Source of the DNA: Bettongia penicillata ogilbyi
Taxonomy: Eukaryota; Chordata; Mammalia; Diprotodontia; Potoroidae
Direction: 5' to 3'
Length of the DNA stretch: 64,000 nucleotides
Assembly: GCA_023548195.1 (NCBI GenBank)
Contig: JAJHZJ010000575.1
Location: 1,243,454 to 1,307,453 of the forward strand
How positions within the stretch are numbered: the stretch's first letter is position 1; every line of letters starts with the position of its first letter. This document shows, piece after piece, positions 21,410 to 31,804 of the stretch. The position numbers and the translations under genes were made by a program. A model generated the notes under the pieces. The model was given only the letters and a program-made list of their open reading frames with translations, was not told the origin of the DNA and searched no databases.

Positions 21410-21815
21410 GGTTAGATTTGCATCAACTTTGTAAAGAGTTACATTTAGGGTTGATGAAGAAAAACTTCCTGAAATTTGTTCTGTTTTAGGCATATTTCAG
21501 TGGTGTCTGACTCTTTGTGACCCCATTTGGGGTTTTCTTGGGAAATGTGCTAGAATGGTTTGCCATTTTCTTCTCCAGCTCACTTTTTCATATGAGGAAA
21601 CTGAGACAAACAGGGTTAAGTGTTTTGCCTAGAGTCACACAGCTAGTAGGTACTTGAGGCCAAATTTGAACTCATGAAGTTGAGTCTTCTGACTCTTGGC
21701 CTGTCACTCTACCCATTGCATCCCCAGCTTCCCCTTCTGAAATTTAAAGGAGTCCAAAAGTAGAATGTGCTTCCAGGAGAGGTGATAGATCTCTCCTCCT
21801 TGGATATCTTCAGTG
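21410..21815 (+). mobile_element. CR1/L3-like LINE 3' region split by a SINE
   Basis: gttgatgaagaaaaacttcc just left of 21477 and aggagtccaaaagtagaatg with tgcttccaggagaggtgata after 21745 are consecutive text of a CR1/L3-type 3' end. A similar tail, ctagatggtttctcatgtcc, appears at 22625-22690. Confidence 0.5.
21477..21732 (-). mobile_element. RTE-tailed CORE-SINE, antisense, with target duplication
   Basis: Starts with the reversed tail (gtgtctgactctttgtgacc, ccatttggggttttcttggg), then core (cctagagtcacacagctagt) and B box (tttgaactcatgaagttgag). It is flanked by CTTCCTGAAATTT at 21465-21477 and CCTTCTGAAATTT at 21733-21745, a near-perfect target-site duplication within the CR1-like element. 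Confidence 0.88.
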
Positions 21816-22060
21816 AATGAATAAATGGAAAGGCATATATGAAGTACTTACTGTATGCAAAGCATATGGTAAGTGCTAGGAAAGAAAGAGAAAAAAATGG
21901 TCCCTTCTCTAAATGAGCTCTGAATTCTAATGGGGAAGACAATACATGTAGGAGAGTTCGGCTGCAAAGCAAATTGAAAGACCCAGTGGCATTTAGGGTG
22001 CACTGGAAAGGCAGATGGTAACTTCAATGATATTGTCATGGATAAAAATATATCCATTTC
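21816..22060 (-). mobile_element. L2-type 3' end, antisense
   Basis: gaagtacttactgtatgcaa, gtaagtgctaggaaagaaag and gctctgaattctaatgggga follow reversed L2 order. Confidence 0.55.
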
Positions 22061-22620
22061 TGAGGTTGAACTATTTCACAATAACAAGTAGTTTGGGGGT
22101 GAGAACTTCCTCTTTGGGGTATTCAATAATTGGGGTTGCCAAAAAGGTAGGGGATGACTGAGGACCTGAAGAGAAAATTCAAAGTCATATCCCTACTTGG
22201 GCTTATTTGAGGGATTATGTTGAAGTACATTAGTGGTCTGATGGATACTGTAATTGCTGGAATTCTTGGACACAGAGTGCTGGATTGTCTCTTTCAGGAT
22301 TTGAGGGGTAGTGATAATTAAGCAATTCTTTTACTTGCTTGCAACAGGATACCTCCTGTCTACCTGCTACAGTTAATATTATCAGTACTAGTATCAGTAC
22401 TATCAGTAGAAGTCAGTTGATGATGGGGATGGTCGGTCTCTTCTTCCAGGGCTTGCTCCTCGGATGATGGTTCCAGGGGCTAGAATGGAAGTAAACCAAC
22501 AACTTGGAGAACACTGTGACTACAGGGGCTTCTGAGTCCAATAACATTTTGTCAGCAGTTGGTGTTATAATAACAAAGATGATTGCATAAACATCTTGGG
22601 GGTATATGATAGTAGGGATT
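22061..22620. other. Unrecognised stretch
   Basis: No clear repeat except a small atcagtact repetition at about 22380-22410. Confidence 0.4.
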
Positions 22621-22695
22621 TCTATCAGAAATTATTTGTACTAGATGGTTTCTCATGTCCCTTTCAACTCTAAACTCTGTGATTCTTTGTTTAAA
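22621..22695 (+). mobile_element. CR1/MIR-like 3' tail
   Basis: gtactagatggtttctcatg, tccctttcaactctaaactc and tgtgattctttg are typical of this 3' end. It may be the end of the 21.4-kb copy, displaced by insertions. Confidence 0.45.
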
Positions 22696-22904
22696 TGATC
22701 TCCAAGGTCTATTCCCCACCCCTCCCCAGTACTGAGTTCCTTTTGATTTAGAGAAAGTTCACATAAGTAGCATATCAAAATTACTTTGAATTTAATTATT
22801 GTATATTTTTAATTTATTTACTCATGTGAGTTATATTATTCCAGTGGAATGTCAACTTCTCATCATTACAGACATTTTTCATCATTACCCTTGTATCCCT
22901 CATG

Positions 22905-23065
22905 CCTTGAGAGTCAGTATAGTACAATGGTTATGTAGTTAACAAGGACTTGGGTTCAGGTCCATCACCTATCATTTTATAGTTTTGGTTCTGAAAACAA
23001 CTCTCCAAGACTATAAATTACAGACAAGTCTCAGTTCTGTAGAACTGAGAAACCAGAAAGGTCCC
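22905..23065 (+). mobile_element. tRNA-derived SINE, aagactataaattacag-type 3' end
   Basis: gtcagtatagtacaatggtt head, gacttgggttcaggtccatc B-box zone, then caactctccaagactataaa. Confidence 0.6.
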
Positions 23066-23139
23066 TAAACCAATGAAATCAGACATCAAACCCTTCCTAC
23101 TTCCATCAAAATTCACAGTAACTATTAGCATTAGGAGAG

Positions 23140-23205
23140 GACATTTGTGAAGGTCAGGGCTGGGATAGTCTAATGCCTTGCACATAGGAAGTGATTAGTA
23201 AATTC
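23140..23205 (+). mobile_element. L2 LINE 3' tail
   Basis: atgccttgcacataggaagt followed by gattagtaaattct. Confidence 0.5.
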
Positions 23206-23209
23206 TACC

Positions 23210-23800
23210 ATTGTGAGGAGACTCCCTAGCTATTCTAATTCACCTAGTGACAAGTGAGGGAAAGATCTCAAGTCAAGTTCTCTTTCCTTTCCCAGTCTCA
23301 AGGAGCCATTTAATTTTCTACAACACCCCTCCTATCTGCTCCAGGTGGATCAGACAACTCTTAGCCTTTCCCATTAGCCTGCAGAATCCTCCCAATCTGG
23401 ACCCTCCTTTGGTGCCAATGACTGATCAAAGATGTAGCCAACCAATAAATGTGGCCCTCCATCTGTGCCCCATGGGAGCAGAGAGGGGGAAGGTAGAGAT
23501 TTCCAACCATTACGGATAGGTTCTGAAACATTTTCATCCTGACATTCTGTGATCGCCTTGATCACCAAAGGGGATTTTTGTTTTTCCTTTGTTTCTTTAC
23601 AAAAACTCCAAAGTTCACAACCAGGTCCAATGGCCCAGCCTACAGATGGCATGCTGTGTATACTGGCTCCCTTAGGCAAGCGTAAAATGAACACCCTCTC
23701 CCCTTTCAAGAGCTTGCTTCATGCCTTAGACTTTTTTGTATCCAGGAGTTCTGTCCTCAGTCGGTAAGAAACAAATATGAATACAAAATATGAAGCAACC
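23210..23800. other. Single-copy block with opposing open frames
   Basis: No repeat text. Plus frames 23247-23519 and 23549-23767 and minus frame 23374-23709 (111 codons) overlap, but none shows a known domain. A gtaag at 23764-23768 is compatible with a splice donor but has no partner. Confidence 0.35.
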
Positions 23801-23802
23801 TG

Positions 23803-23950
23803 TGGTGTGGTAGGGAGAGGACTGGGAGTCAGGGCACCTGGGTTCTCATTCCAGCTCCGGTATAGATTAACTGTGTGAACTCAGGTGAGATGAATAATCT
23901 CTCTAGGACTCCGTTTTCTCACCTATAAAACGAGGAGGTCAAACTAGATT
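23803..23950 (+). mobile_element. MIR-type SINE
   Basis: gagaggactgggagtcaggg head, ctgggttctcattccagctc B-box zone, cgttttctcacctataaaac core. Confidence 0.65.
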
Positions 23951-24155
23951 GGGGGTTCTTAACCTGGTGTCCAAGGTACGTGGAAAGATTTCAGATGGGA
24001 AAAAATACATCTTCATTTTTTCTCATCTCTAATTAAAATTAAGCATTTCCTTCAATTGTGATTTTTAAAATTATTCTAAAAGGGGGTCCATAGCCTTCAC
24101 CAGACTTTCAATGGGATCTATGACCCCCAAAAAGCTTGTGAACTCCTTGACTAGA
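23951..24155 (+). mobile_element. hAT-like non-autonomous DNA element, copy 1
   Basis: Opens gggggttcttaacctggtgt, has an A/T-rich middle, then gggggtccatagccttcacc and agactttcaatgggatctat, closing cttgtgaactccttg. The ends suggest inverted GGTTCTTAACC-like termini. Related copies lie at 32583 and 38985. Confidence 0.55.
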
Positions 24156-24156
24156 A

Positions 24157-24250
24157 AAAACAATAACAATAGAATTTATATATCATGTACTCTGTGCTAA
24201 GCACTTTGCTAAGCACTCTCTAAATATTACCTCATTGTCAAATATTATTA
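24157..24250 (-). mobile_element. MIR 3' half, antisense
   Basis: tactctgtgctaagcacttt and ctaaatattacctcattgtc. Confidence 0.6.
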
Positions 24251-24357
24251 CATTCTTGTAGACTATAACAGACTTTTTTTTCCCCTTTCTCTATATCCCC
24301 AGTGCTTAGCACAGCTCCAGGCAGGTTGCAAAAACTTAATAAAGGTTTGTTGACTCG
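24250..24357 (+). mobile_element. L2 LINE 3' tail
   Basis: tatccccagtgcttagcaca, gctccaggcaggttgcaaaa and cttaataaaggtttgttgac. Confidence 0.7.
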
Positions 24358-24369
24358 AAAGCTCCTTCA

Positions 24370-24465
24370 ATGCTAGAGCTGTTTCTTCCCTTTTTTGTCT
24401 CTGTAGCCCCCCCTCAGCACTTGGGACAGGACTGTCCACAGTAGGTGATAACTCAATGATTATTA
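24370..24465 (+). mobile_element. L2 LINE 3' tail, second copy
   Basis: tttgtctctgtagccccccc, ggacaggactgtccacagta and ggtgataactcaatgat. Confidence 0.55.
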
Positions 24466-24479
24466 AGTTCTCTCAGGTT

Positions 24480-24680
24480 GAAAATCTTAGACTGAGATCT
24501 GTCCACATAGTCAGAGAGATCATTGTCTAGCCTCTCCTTTATTTAAAGAAACTGGGGCTCAAAGAGATGAATGAGCTGTCCAAGGTCAAGAAGTATTTAG
24601 TGCCAGGAAGAAGCAGAACTGAGAGGTCCTGGGGTTCAAAGTCAAGCACTCTTTCAGCTGCACCACATCGGCTACCTCCC
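24480..24680 (-). mobile_element. MIR/THER-like SINE, antisense
   Basis: gaaactggggctcaaagaga, gagctgtccaaggtcaagaa and cagctgcaccacatcggcta give the reversed element through its head. Confidence 0.65.
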
Positions 24681-24936
24681 ATAGCTCTTAAGATTATCTG
24701 ATTCAAAATTTGAAAATGGTCACCTATTTTAGAGCAGCACTCATCTTTTAAAACCTAATTCTAGGCAGTTCCACATTGAACCATGTCCCTTCCATATAAA
24801 TGACTTCTTGGCCTGACACCTCTAGAAAGTCTTCATCCTCCTTACTGACCCTGATGCTGTAACTTGGAATTTCCCTCCTCTCCTTTCTCTTCCCCTTCTC
24901 CCACTACTGATGATGATGTGGCTCTTACCAAATCAG

Positions 24937-25039
24937 GAGAGCTGATTGGTAAATCTTCATTTAAATTAGCAAATGCTACAAACCAGGGCTTGATTTGTTG
25001 TTTTGGTTATTGCATTAACTTAAGTGATGGAGAATGTTC
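24937..25039 (+). repeat. Unnamed repeat, copy 2 (first copy at 8814)
   Basis: Colinear with 8814-8948; shares gagagctgatt, aaccagggcttgatttgttg, and ttgcattaacttaag. The central segment present in copy 1 is absent here. Confidence 0.55.
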
Positions 25040-25555
25040 ATGATGGAAGTTAAATGTAAAACCTTTTCCCCAGATAGACAGTTGGTAAATATTTAATAGC
25101 ACACCCCTACTGCCTAGGAGCACTCTCCCCACTTTGGGATGACTCATCCCAAAGGCAGTAAAACTCGAGTCAACTCTATTCTGGTGGGAATGGTGATAGT
25201 GAGAGAGAAGCAGGTAGCTATAGCTATGCTCCCTCACCAAACTGGAAGCTGCTCCCCCTGCAAATACTATCATTTCACCAGCTTCATGTCTTGTGGGGAA
25301 AATGTCCAACAGGTTCAGTGACTCTGAAATGGAGAAAAATCTCAACCACAATAAAAAAGGAAGTGGATGGTCTGATCTTTGGGGCCCTAGAAGAATGGAG
25401 TTGATAGGGAACTAGGTTAAGTTAAGGAGTATCTTCAGGGAATCATCTCAACTAATGGCCCAAATCGCCCTCTTAGCTGCCTGGGGCAGTGGTCTCCAAA
25501 ACAGGGAGGAGGGGGAGCCGTTGTATCAACCCTAAGGCCTCATGACTTCAGAGGG
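25040..25555. other. Single-copy block containing an AP-1-centred palindrome
   Basis: No repeat signature. The 114-codon minus frame at 25007-25351 has no recognisable domain. See the palindrome at 25132. Confidence 0.4.
25132..25154. promoter_or_regulatory. Perfect 23-bp inverted repeat centred on an AP-1 site
   Basis: Arms CTTTGGGATGA (25132-25142) and TCATCCCAAAG (25144-25154) are exact reverse complements around a single C. The centre spells ATGACTCAT, the TPA-response/AP-1 consensus. Symmetry is seen directly; binding is inferred. Confidence 0.7.
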
Positions 25556-25557
25556 TG

Positions 25558-25645
25558 TGTGTCAATCAATAAATATTGAATAAGAGCCTACAATGTTCCA
25601 GGCACAGTTCTAAATGCTGAGGATATAAAAATAAAATTTAAACAT
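25558..25645 (-). mobile_element. L2 3' tail, antisense, followed by TG/TA microsatellite
   Basis: caatcaataaatattgaata, gttccaggcacagttctaaa and tgctgaggatataaaaataa. A tgtgtatg/atatat microsatellite continues to about 25720. Confidence 0.6.
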
Positions 25646-25724
25646 GTGTGTATGTGTGTGTATTCATATATATATGGATGTACGTGTATATATGTGTGTG
25701 GAAGCATATACATAATAGATACGA

Positions 25725-26190
25725 AATGAAAAGGGGAGTTCGGTGAGGGAGGACCCTCTTAGAATTCTTCCCTAAAGCCTGGACATCTCCTCAGGACTTG
25801 GAACTGGCAGAGAGCCGTCGCCCACATCTTGGCAACCATTCTGGTACATTAACCAATGAACTTTTATGGGCTAGCAGGGCATCTGACTACCATGCAAAGC
25901 ACGGTTTCTCTGGGGAAATGTAGCCCAAATGCTAAATAAGTTGGAGGCTTCAGAACACAATCCATTCATAAGCAGAGCTGGAACCTGCATCCCTTCTGCC
26001 AGAAATTAAATAGTAGCTTCCTAGACAATGGGCAGGACCGCTAAATCACATGCTCAGAATAAGCCTCTGCATATTTCTTAATCTGAAAAGACGCTGCGAG
26101 AAACAGGATCACATTTGCATTTCAAGTTTCAGCCTTTCAAATGTCATGAGTATCCTAAATATAATCACACAATAAACTTAGACCTAAACA
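25725..26190. other. Single-copy block, candidate conserved non-coding
   Basis: No repeat text. It contains an octamer ATTTGCAT at 26113-26120 and balanced composition over about 450 bases between two repeats. No open frame of note. Confidence 0.45.
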
Positions 26191-26194
26191 AATC

Positions 26195-26349
26195 AATCGG
26201 TAAGCATTATTGAGGATTTACTCTGTGCCATCCTAGTAGGAAAACAGAGAAAGGCCAAGACAGTTCCTGATCTCAAGGAGTTCACAATCCAAAGGAAGAA
26301 TGCAAAAACATTACACACATGCAAGATATATACAAGAAAATTTTAACCT
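26195..26349 (-). mobile_element. L2 LINE 3' end, antisense (left part)
   Basis: ggtaagcattattgaggatt, cagttcctgatctcaaggag and ttcacaatccaaaggaagaa. Continues at 26597 beyond a SINE. Confidence 0.65.
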
Positions 26350-26583
26350 AGGGCCACTAAGTGTTTCAGTGGATGGAGAGGGAGGCTGCAGTCAGAAAGA
26401 CTTGAGTCCGAGCTTCCGACATGTACTAGCTGTGTGACCCTGGGCAAGTCACTTAACTCTTTTTTTCTTAGCTCCATCATCTGTAAAATGAACTGCAAAG
26501 AAACTGGAAGACTTCTCCAGTATCTCTGCTAAGATAACCCCAAATGGGGTCATGAAGAGTCAGACACAGCCAAGCAACAACCA
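26350..26583 (+). mobile_element. RTE-tailed CORE-SINE with exact 13-bp target duplication
   Basis: Complete head-core-tail order (gctgtgtgaccctgggcaag, aagataaccccaaatggggt, catgaagagtcagacacagc). AAAATTTTAACCT occurs at 26337-26349 and again at 26584-26596, so the element inserted into the antisense L2. Confidence 0.92.
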
Positions 26584-26596
26584 AAAATTTTAACCT

Positions 26597-26940
26597 GAAA
26601 CGGGTCTCAAAGAAGATCAGGGAAGCCAGGAAGTTGAAGTAAAAATAAAATAAAATAAAATATGAATGTACTCCAGGCACCAGGTGTGGTAAATGACAAA
26701 AGGCTAGCAGTTGGACAAGTCTTGGACAAGAATATGTAAGAGGTCAGTGTCACTGAAATAGTATGAGGAGGGGAGTTGTTTAAGAAGATTGGACAGGTAG
26801 GAAGGGAACCAGTTGTAAAAAGCTTTAAAATCCAAAAGAGGTTTGTATTTGATTCTGAAGGCAGTGCGGAGCCGCTGGAGTTTGCTGAGTTGTGGAGTGG
26901 CATAGTTTGTAGCTGACTGAAGGATGAAGTGGAGAGAAAA
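26597..26940 (-). mobile_element. L2 LINE ORF region, antisense (right part)
   Basis: aggtcagtgtcactgaaata, gattggacaggtaggaaggg and gtttgtatttgattctgaag. A short (AAAAT)n lies at 26640-26662. Confidence 0.65.
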
Positions 26941-26944
26941 CTTT

Positions 26945-27075
26945 GAAACAAGGCATATTTAGAGGTCATTTGCCCCAAGTCTCTGAGGTGCAGACAAGTG
27001 AAGTGACTTGTCCAACGTCACACAGTGGCAAATCTGGGCTACGAACTCCAGACCTGTGACTCCAGAATCTGAAGA
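26945..27075 (-). mobile_element. MIR/THER-like SINE, antisense
   Basis: caagtgaagtgacttgtcca, acgtcacacagtggcaaatc and cagacctgtgactccagaat. Confidence 0.55.
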
Positions 27076-27219
27076 AAGGACATGCTGACCCATCAGGTCC
27101 TTGTCCTTGGGCCTCATTTGTTTTGTCCTATAGCCCCACCTTGTAGTATTCATTAAGGATTTCACCAGGGTGACTATATCAGGGTCCGATTTTCCAAGAT
27201 TCATTCGGGTTTCAACTGT

Positions 27220-27385
27220 TTACTTCTTTGTGTATATTGTATACCTCCCTCAACCCCACTCCCATGGATAGAATGTTCCCTGGGTCAGGGGGACTTTCAT
27301 TTTTATCCTTATATACCCAGTCCTTAGTACAATATATTTAATATATAGTAGGAGTTTATAGCTTTTCTTTTTGAATTGCTGATTA
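27220..27385 (+). mobile_element. L2 LINE 3' end
   Basis: tagaatgttccctgggtcag, tatacccagtccttagtaca and atatagtaggagtttatagc. Confidence 0.55.
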
Positions 27386-28315
27386 AGTCCAGGAAGTCAG
27401 AAGGAGGTGCCTGCTTAAACCAATTATCTTTTGTTGTTCTTTTGAATGAAATAACAATTGGTGAATTTTGAAGGCATGCCCTGTTTCCTTAGTAATCTTC
27501 TCATATACAGCCATGATTTTGAAACTGGCTTCCAGCTTCTCCTGAGTTCTCCAACAAGGTTGGTTCCATGGGTGGAGGTCATTGGTGGCTTGAAAAGCAG
27601 CTTAGGCCAACTCCTTTGTTAAATACTTCATCTGGCAAGGCTACTATAGGAACACCTTAGACTCCAAAAGAGGCCTCCACCCTAGATTAAGACCAGTGGC
27701 AGAAGCTCTAGGTCCCTATTCACCCTCATAGATCTATTGCTCAAGGACCTGAAAGAAATTAGGCTTCAACAAGCCAGAACTTCAAGGAAAAAATCAACTC
27801 ATAGCAGTGGGATCAGTTGGGAACTAGAGAATTATAGAGTTTGGAGCAGCATCACAGGAGTGATATGATTAGATTCCCCTCCAAACTCCTTTGAGGGGTT
27901 CTTCATAAATTTACTTTACTTGAGAGGCACAAAAGAAAAACTTAAAAATAACTACAAAAATGTAAGTGGAAAGGCCAGTAAGAGAAATATTAATGGTAAG
28001 AACAATTAAGAACCTGGTAATGAGATAATGAGATATCTTCTCTGTCTCAGCAGAGAGGTAGGGGACTACTGGAGCAGAATTCTGCATATACTTTCCTACT
28101 CTGTCACTTTATATGCTATTCTAGACTAACTTTGTCTTTGCTATAAGGAAAGGTTCATTTCTGAGCTGGTACAATAATAGTAATCACAGAAATAAATGTG
28201 ATACAAAAACAAGATGTCTTTTTAGAATGAAAAATTTCAAAAGTCATAGATTTTTTTCCAAGTTTTTTAATAAAAAGTTAAGTTGATCAGGATGATTAAG
28301 TACACACCAAATGTT
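27386..28315. other. About 0.9 kb unrecognised
   Basis: Mixed composition, A-rich after 27930. No repeat family or coding signature recognised. An old LTR is possible. Confidence 0.35.
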
Positions 28316-28319
28316 GATT

Positions 28320-28520
28320 TTGGAATCAGAGGAGCTGACCCAGCTTCTGAGGCATTTTCCAGAGCTAGATCTATTATCCAATGATGATGCCATGACTTAG
28401 GTGGCATTGATAATGGCTTTGCCATTTACTCCCTGTTTGACCTTGGGTCTTTCCTAAGTCTTGGTTCCCTCTTTTATAAAATGAATAGGAAACCTCCAGG
28501 ATCCCTTCAAGCACTAAACC
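28320..28520 (+). mobile_element. MIR-type SINE with an internal insertion
   Basis: Head ttggaatcagaggagctgac, then an extra segment, core ccatttactccctgtttgac and ctcttttataaaatgaatag. Confidence 0.5.
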
Positions 28521-28599
28521 TGCACCCACTCTATGGGCCTGAGCACGTTAACCTCAGGAATAACCTGAAACTCTGTAAATAGCAAGTAGTATTTCAATA

Positions 28600-29125
28600 G
28601 GGCAAATTGCATCAGTTGGGGAATGGCTAAACAAGTTGTGGTTTATGATTCTGATGGAATACTATTGGGGTATAAGAAATGATGAGCAGCATGATCCAGG
28701 AAAATCCTGCAAAGACTTACATGAACTGATGCTGAGTGAAGTGAGTGGAACAAGGAGAACATTGTACACAGTAAAAGCAACATTGTTCGATGATCAACTA
28801 TGAATGACAGTTCTCTTCTCAGTAATGCAATGATCCGAGACAATTACAAAGGACTCATGATGAAAAATGCTATCCAGATTGAAGAATATTATTTTCATTT
28901 TTTTTTCTTTTCCCCTCTTTGGGTCTGTACCTTCTTTCACATCTGGTTAACATGGTAATATGTTTTACATGATTGAACAAATATAACCTACATCAAACTG
29001 CTTACTATCTCAGGGAGGGGGAAGGTGAGGGAAAGAGGGAGAAAATTTGGAACTCATTTTTTAAATGAATGTTAAAAATTGTCTTTACATGTAATGGGGG
29101 AAAATAAAATATTATTTGAAAAGAA
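28600..29125 (+). mobile_element. L1 LINE 3' end, second subfamily
   Basis: agttggggaatggctaaaca, gatggaatactattggggta, catgaactgatgctgagtga and a G-rich/A-rich end (cagggagggggaaggtgagg to aataaaatattatttg). Its 3' UTR differs from the copies at 1 and 41551, so it is a separate L1 lineage. 5'-truncated, no open frame. Confidence 0.85.
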
Positions 29126-30595
29126 TAAAAGGACAAAATAGATGTTTTTTTTTTAAATGAGGTCAAATTATTGATCACCATTAGATTTTCTTTTTCTTTT
29201 CTTTCTTTTTTTAACTGAAAGAAGCTACCTATATTTAAACTATGTCCATTTGGCCCTATAATCAAAGATGATATTTCTTGACCAGTTACAGGACTCCTTT
29301 AAAAAGTACATAATCAAGGATGGGCAATGCTCCCAAGTGTTAGGTGTTACTGGCTGTGAAGTGCTATATGTTTACTTTCTTTTTTTCCCCTTGTCAAGTG
29401 ATCCCACTTGTCAATCCAAGGGAAATGGAATACAAAACTCTTTTTTTCCCAAGGCAGTATCACCAAATTTCCAGTAATAGATCACATAATTATCATGTCT
29501 CTGGCAAAAAAAATAAAATAAAATTATCACATTGCTTTCAACCTGACAGTTGAAAACATAAATATGAACTGATTAATAGAAGTTTGCTCTTTTTATGTGA
29601 CCAAACATTTAAACTTGGTTATGGAATTCTTTTTTGCTATTTCGATTTTTACCAAACACTGAATCTTTACTTTTATTGTTTCCAAAGGAGAGAACTTCTA
29701 CCCATTTTTTTCTCCATCCATCTAATTTGAACTGGATAATCAGGCTCATATTTCTGCAGCTTAACTACTGCACATACTTGTTTTCCCTTTGCAGGGGAAT
29801 GGTAAATTCAGGTCTGAGTGCTCCACTTAAATGCGCTTCCCCCAATGATGTATCAACTTGAATAACTAGTACACGAGTCCCAGCTACAACTGTACAGTAC
29901 AGTTTCATTAGGCACACTGGCATTGTGACAGTGGAACCAGGATTTTATCTTAGGATCAGTGAAAGCAGTAGCTTTCTTGGTTTATTTTCCCTGGTGAATC
30001 ACCAACATCTGGAAATGGAACATTATTTGAAGTGTGCTGCTCTGTCCCCAACATCCCTGACTTTCAACAGAGACCTGACTGATGGAAGCTCAGAACCTTC
30101 AGAAAGACTTCGGGAAGTGATGCTTGGTCTAAATCAGGCAGAGCATGTGGCTCTGCAGATGCCATAAATGAGTACATAGAGTCATATTCAGACAGTTCAT
30201 CTGTTGAAAATAATGGTTGTATGTATAGAAATCAAAGAATAATTGTCATTACCTGAAAAATACATTTTCACTACATAGACTTTGTAGGATCATTATGGAA
30301 TAAATTCATGAAATACCTATAACCGACAGACTATTTCGGTTTTTAAAATAATTTCAAATGCATGGTATTATGTTTAATTTTTACATATCTTAGTATAAGA
30401 GAAAAATAGGACTGCAATTCAATGTTAACTGTTAAGGGCTTTAAAAATTATGATTATTGCCTTTTTGAGAGTTTTGCATTGCATACTACCTTCTGTGAAT
30501 GTAGAAAGTAGTTTCAAAATTTTCATGTTAAAATAACTTTGACTCTCTCCGAAACACGCACACAAACTGAGCACTGGATCTGTGAGCCACAGAAA
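29126..30595. other. About 1.5 kb single-copy, no gene recognised
   Basis: T-rich near 29185-29215. Frames 29634-29861 and 29925-30167 (80 codons) have no recognisable domain. No splice or promoter evidence. 29880-30180 is more balanced in composition and could be conserved non-coding DNA. Confidence 0.4.
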
Positions 30596-30599
30596 AGAA

Positions 30600-30735
30600 C
30601 CTGGAATGTTAGAGCTAAGAGGTTCAGCCCTCTCTTTTTAGAGATGATATAACTGAGCTGCAGAGAGGTAAAATGTTATGAGCGAGATCACAGAGTTAAA
30701 CATTTGGAGCGAATGAGGCTGGAAATCATCGATTT
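30600..30735 (-). mobile_element. MIR/THER-like SINE, antisense
   Basis: ggaatgttagagctaagagg, tttttagagatgatataact and gcgagatcacagagttaaac. A further fragment of a reversed SINE head lies at 30810-30870 (attcaaatctagttcttcca). Confidence 0.5.
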
Positions 30736-31055
30736 AAGCCATACACAATGAAAATCATTGAAAGTCTATGGTGCACAAAAATATTAATTCTGCCAAAAAA
30801 TTTAATACCCCAGTGTAGGATTCAAATCTAGTTCTTCCAACTCCAAGTCCAGTACCTTTCTATAACATGAATGATTTCTAATTCTGCAGTTTTCCTTTAA
30901 ATCACCAAGTTGAAATCTATTTGAATCAGCTCCTAAACCTTCATCACTAGACGTTGGCCACTGAGCAATGAATTGGGTGGGGGAGAGGAGTATGGGAGAA
31001 GCTATAGAATGTGCCCATCAAGCCAGCTGGAAGTTGCTATTTGCACCAGTGAAGG

Positions 31056-31164
31056 GATTTTCTGTCATTTCATAATTACAGAAGGAAGTATCAAAGTTTC
31101 TCATACAGTAAAATTCATGAAATAAAACCGAATTGTTCAATGTCATTCTGTAAATTGTGTATCC
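31056..31164 (+). repeat. Local duplicate, copy 1
   Basis: Colinear with 31520-31620: gattt..tct, agaaggaag, tcaaagtttctca, tgtcattct and tgtatcct recur in the same order with small indels. Confidence 0.5.
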
Positions 31165-31269
31165 TGAGATGTATTGGACAAACTGATGGAAATATCAAAC
31201 TTGAATTGTCCTCCTCTACCCCTGCCTCCCCAAAAGAAGTCCTTGATGACTGGGATGACTTTGGGGGTT

Positions 31270-31345
31270 TGAACTTTCTAAGCCAGCTCAGTGCTTGGCA
31301 TACAGCAGATTTTAAAGAAATGTGTAGTGAATTGGATTGAACTGA
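31270..31345 (+). mobile_element. L2 LINE 3' tail
   Basis: cagctcagtgcttggcatac followed by agcagattttaaagaaatgt. Confidence 0.45.
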
Positions 31346-31519
31346 ATTCTGTATTTTTGCACCTCTTTAAAAGAAAAGAAATAAGATGTTAAGAAATGTT
31401 TTCTTGAATATCACTGAGATGTATTGGGGAAAACCAAGGTGATTGGAAGTGGCAAATCATTTATGGAGAAAAAAACTCCCTCAATATATTATTACCAGCA
31501 GTGGCTTTCCTCAGATCTT

Positions 31520-31620
31520 AAGATTTCTGATGCCATAAATATAGAAGGAAGGGTCAAAGTTTCTCAATACAAGAAATCAAATGGGTCCAATGTTGTCATT
31601 CTATCACTACTGTATCCTTT
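31520..31620 (+). repeat. Local duplicate, copy 2
   Basis: Second copy of 31056-31164. A separate shared word, gagatgtattgg, occurs at about 31167 and 31417 but not at the same offset, so the history is more than one simple tandem event. Confidence 0.5.
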
Positions 31621-31719
31621 GGCAGTGGGGGCTGCTGCTGATAATTTAGGATTTAGTAGTCACTGACTTCTGCATTCTATAGTCTCTTCTTACATAAAAA
31701 TCAGGATCAACACATGAAA

Positions 31720-31800
31720 ACTGACATTTATATGGTTCTTTTAGTACAATGTCTGGCACAGAGTAGGTTCTTCATAAGTGTTTGTTAATGAATTGACCTA
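31720..31800 (+). mobile_element. L2 LINE 3' tail
   Basis: gtacaatgtctggcacagag, taggttcttcataagtgttt and gttaatgaattga. Confidence 0.65.
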
Positions 31801-31804
31801 GGGA

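Noticed and set aside
23374..23709. 111-codon minus-strand frame and overlapping plus-strand frames
   Set aside because: Overlapping opposing frames of similar length with no domain fit chance in a single-copy block.
23755..23775. Possible exon end with gtaag splice donor
   Set aside because: No acceptor, branch point or conserved frame could be paired with it.
25007..25351. 114-codon minus-strand frame
   Set aside because: Overlaps an unnamed repeat and a non-coding palindrome; no domain recognised.
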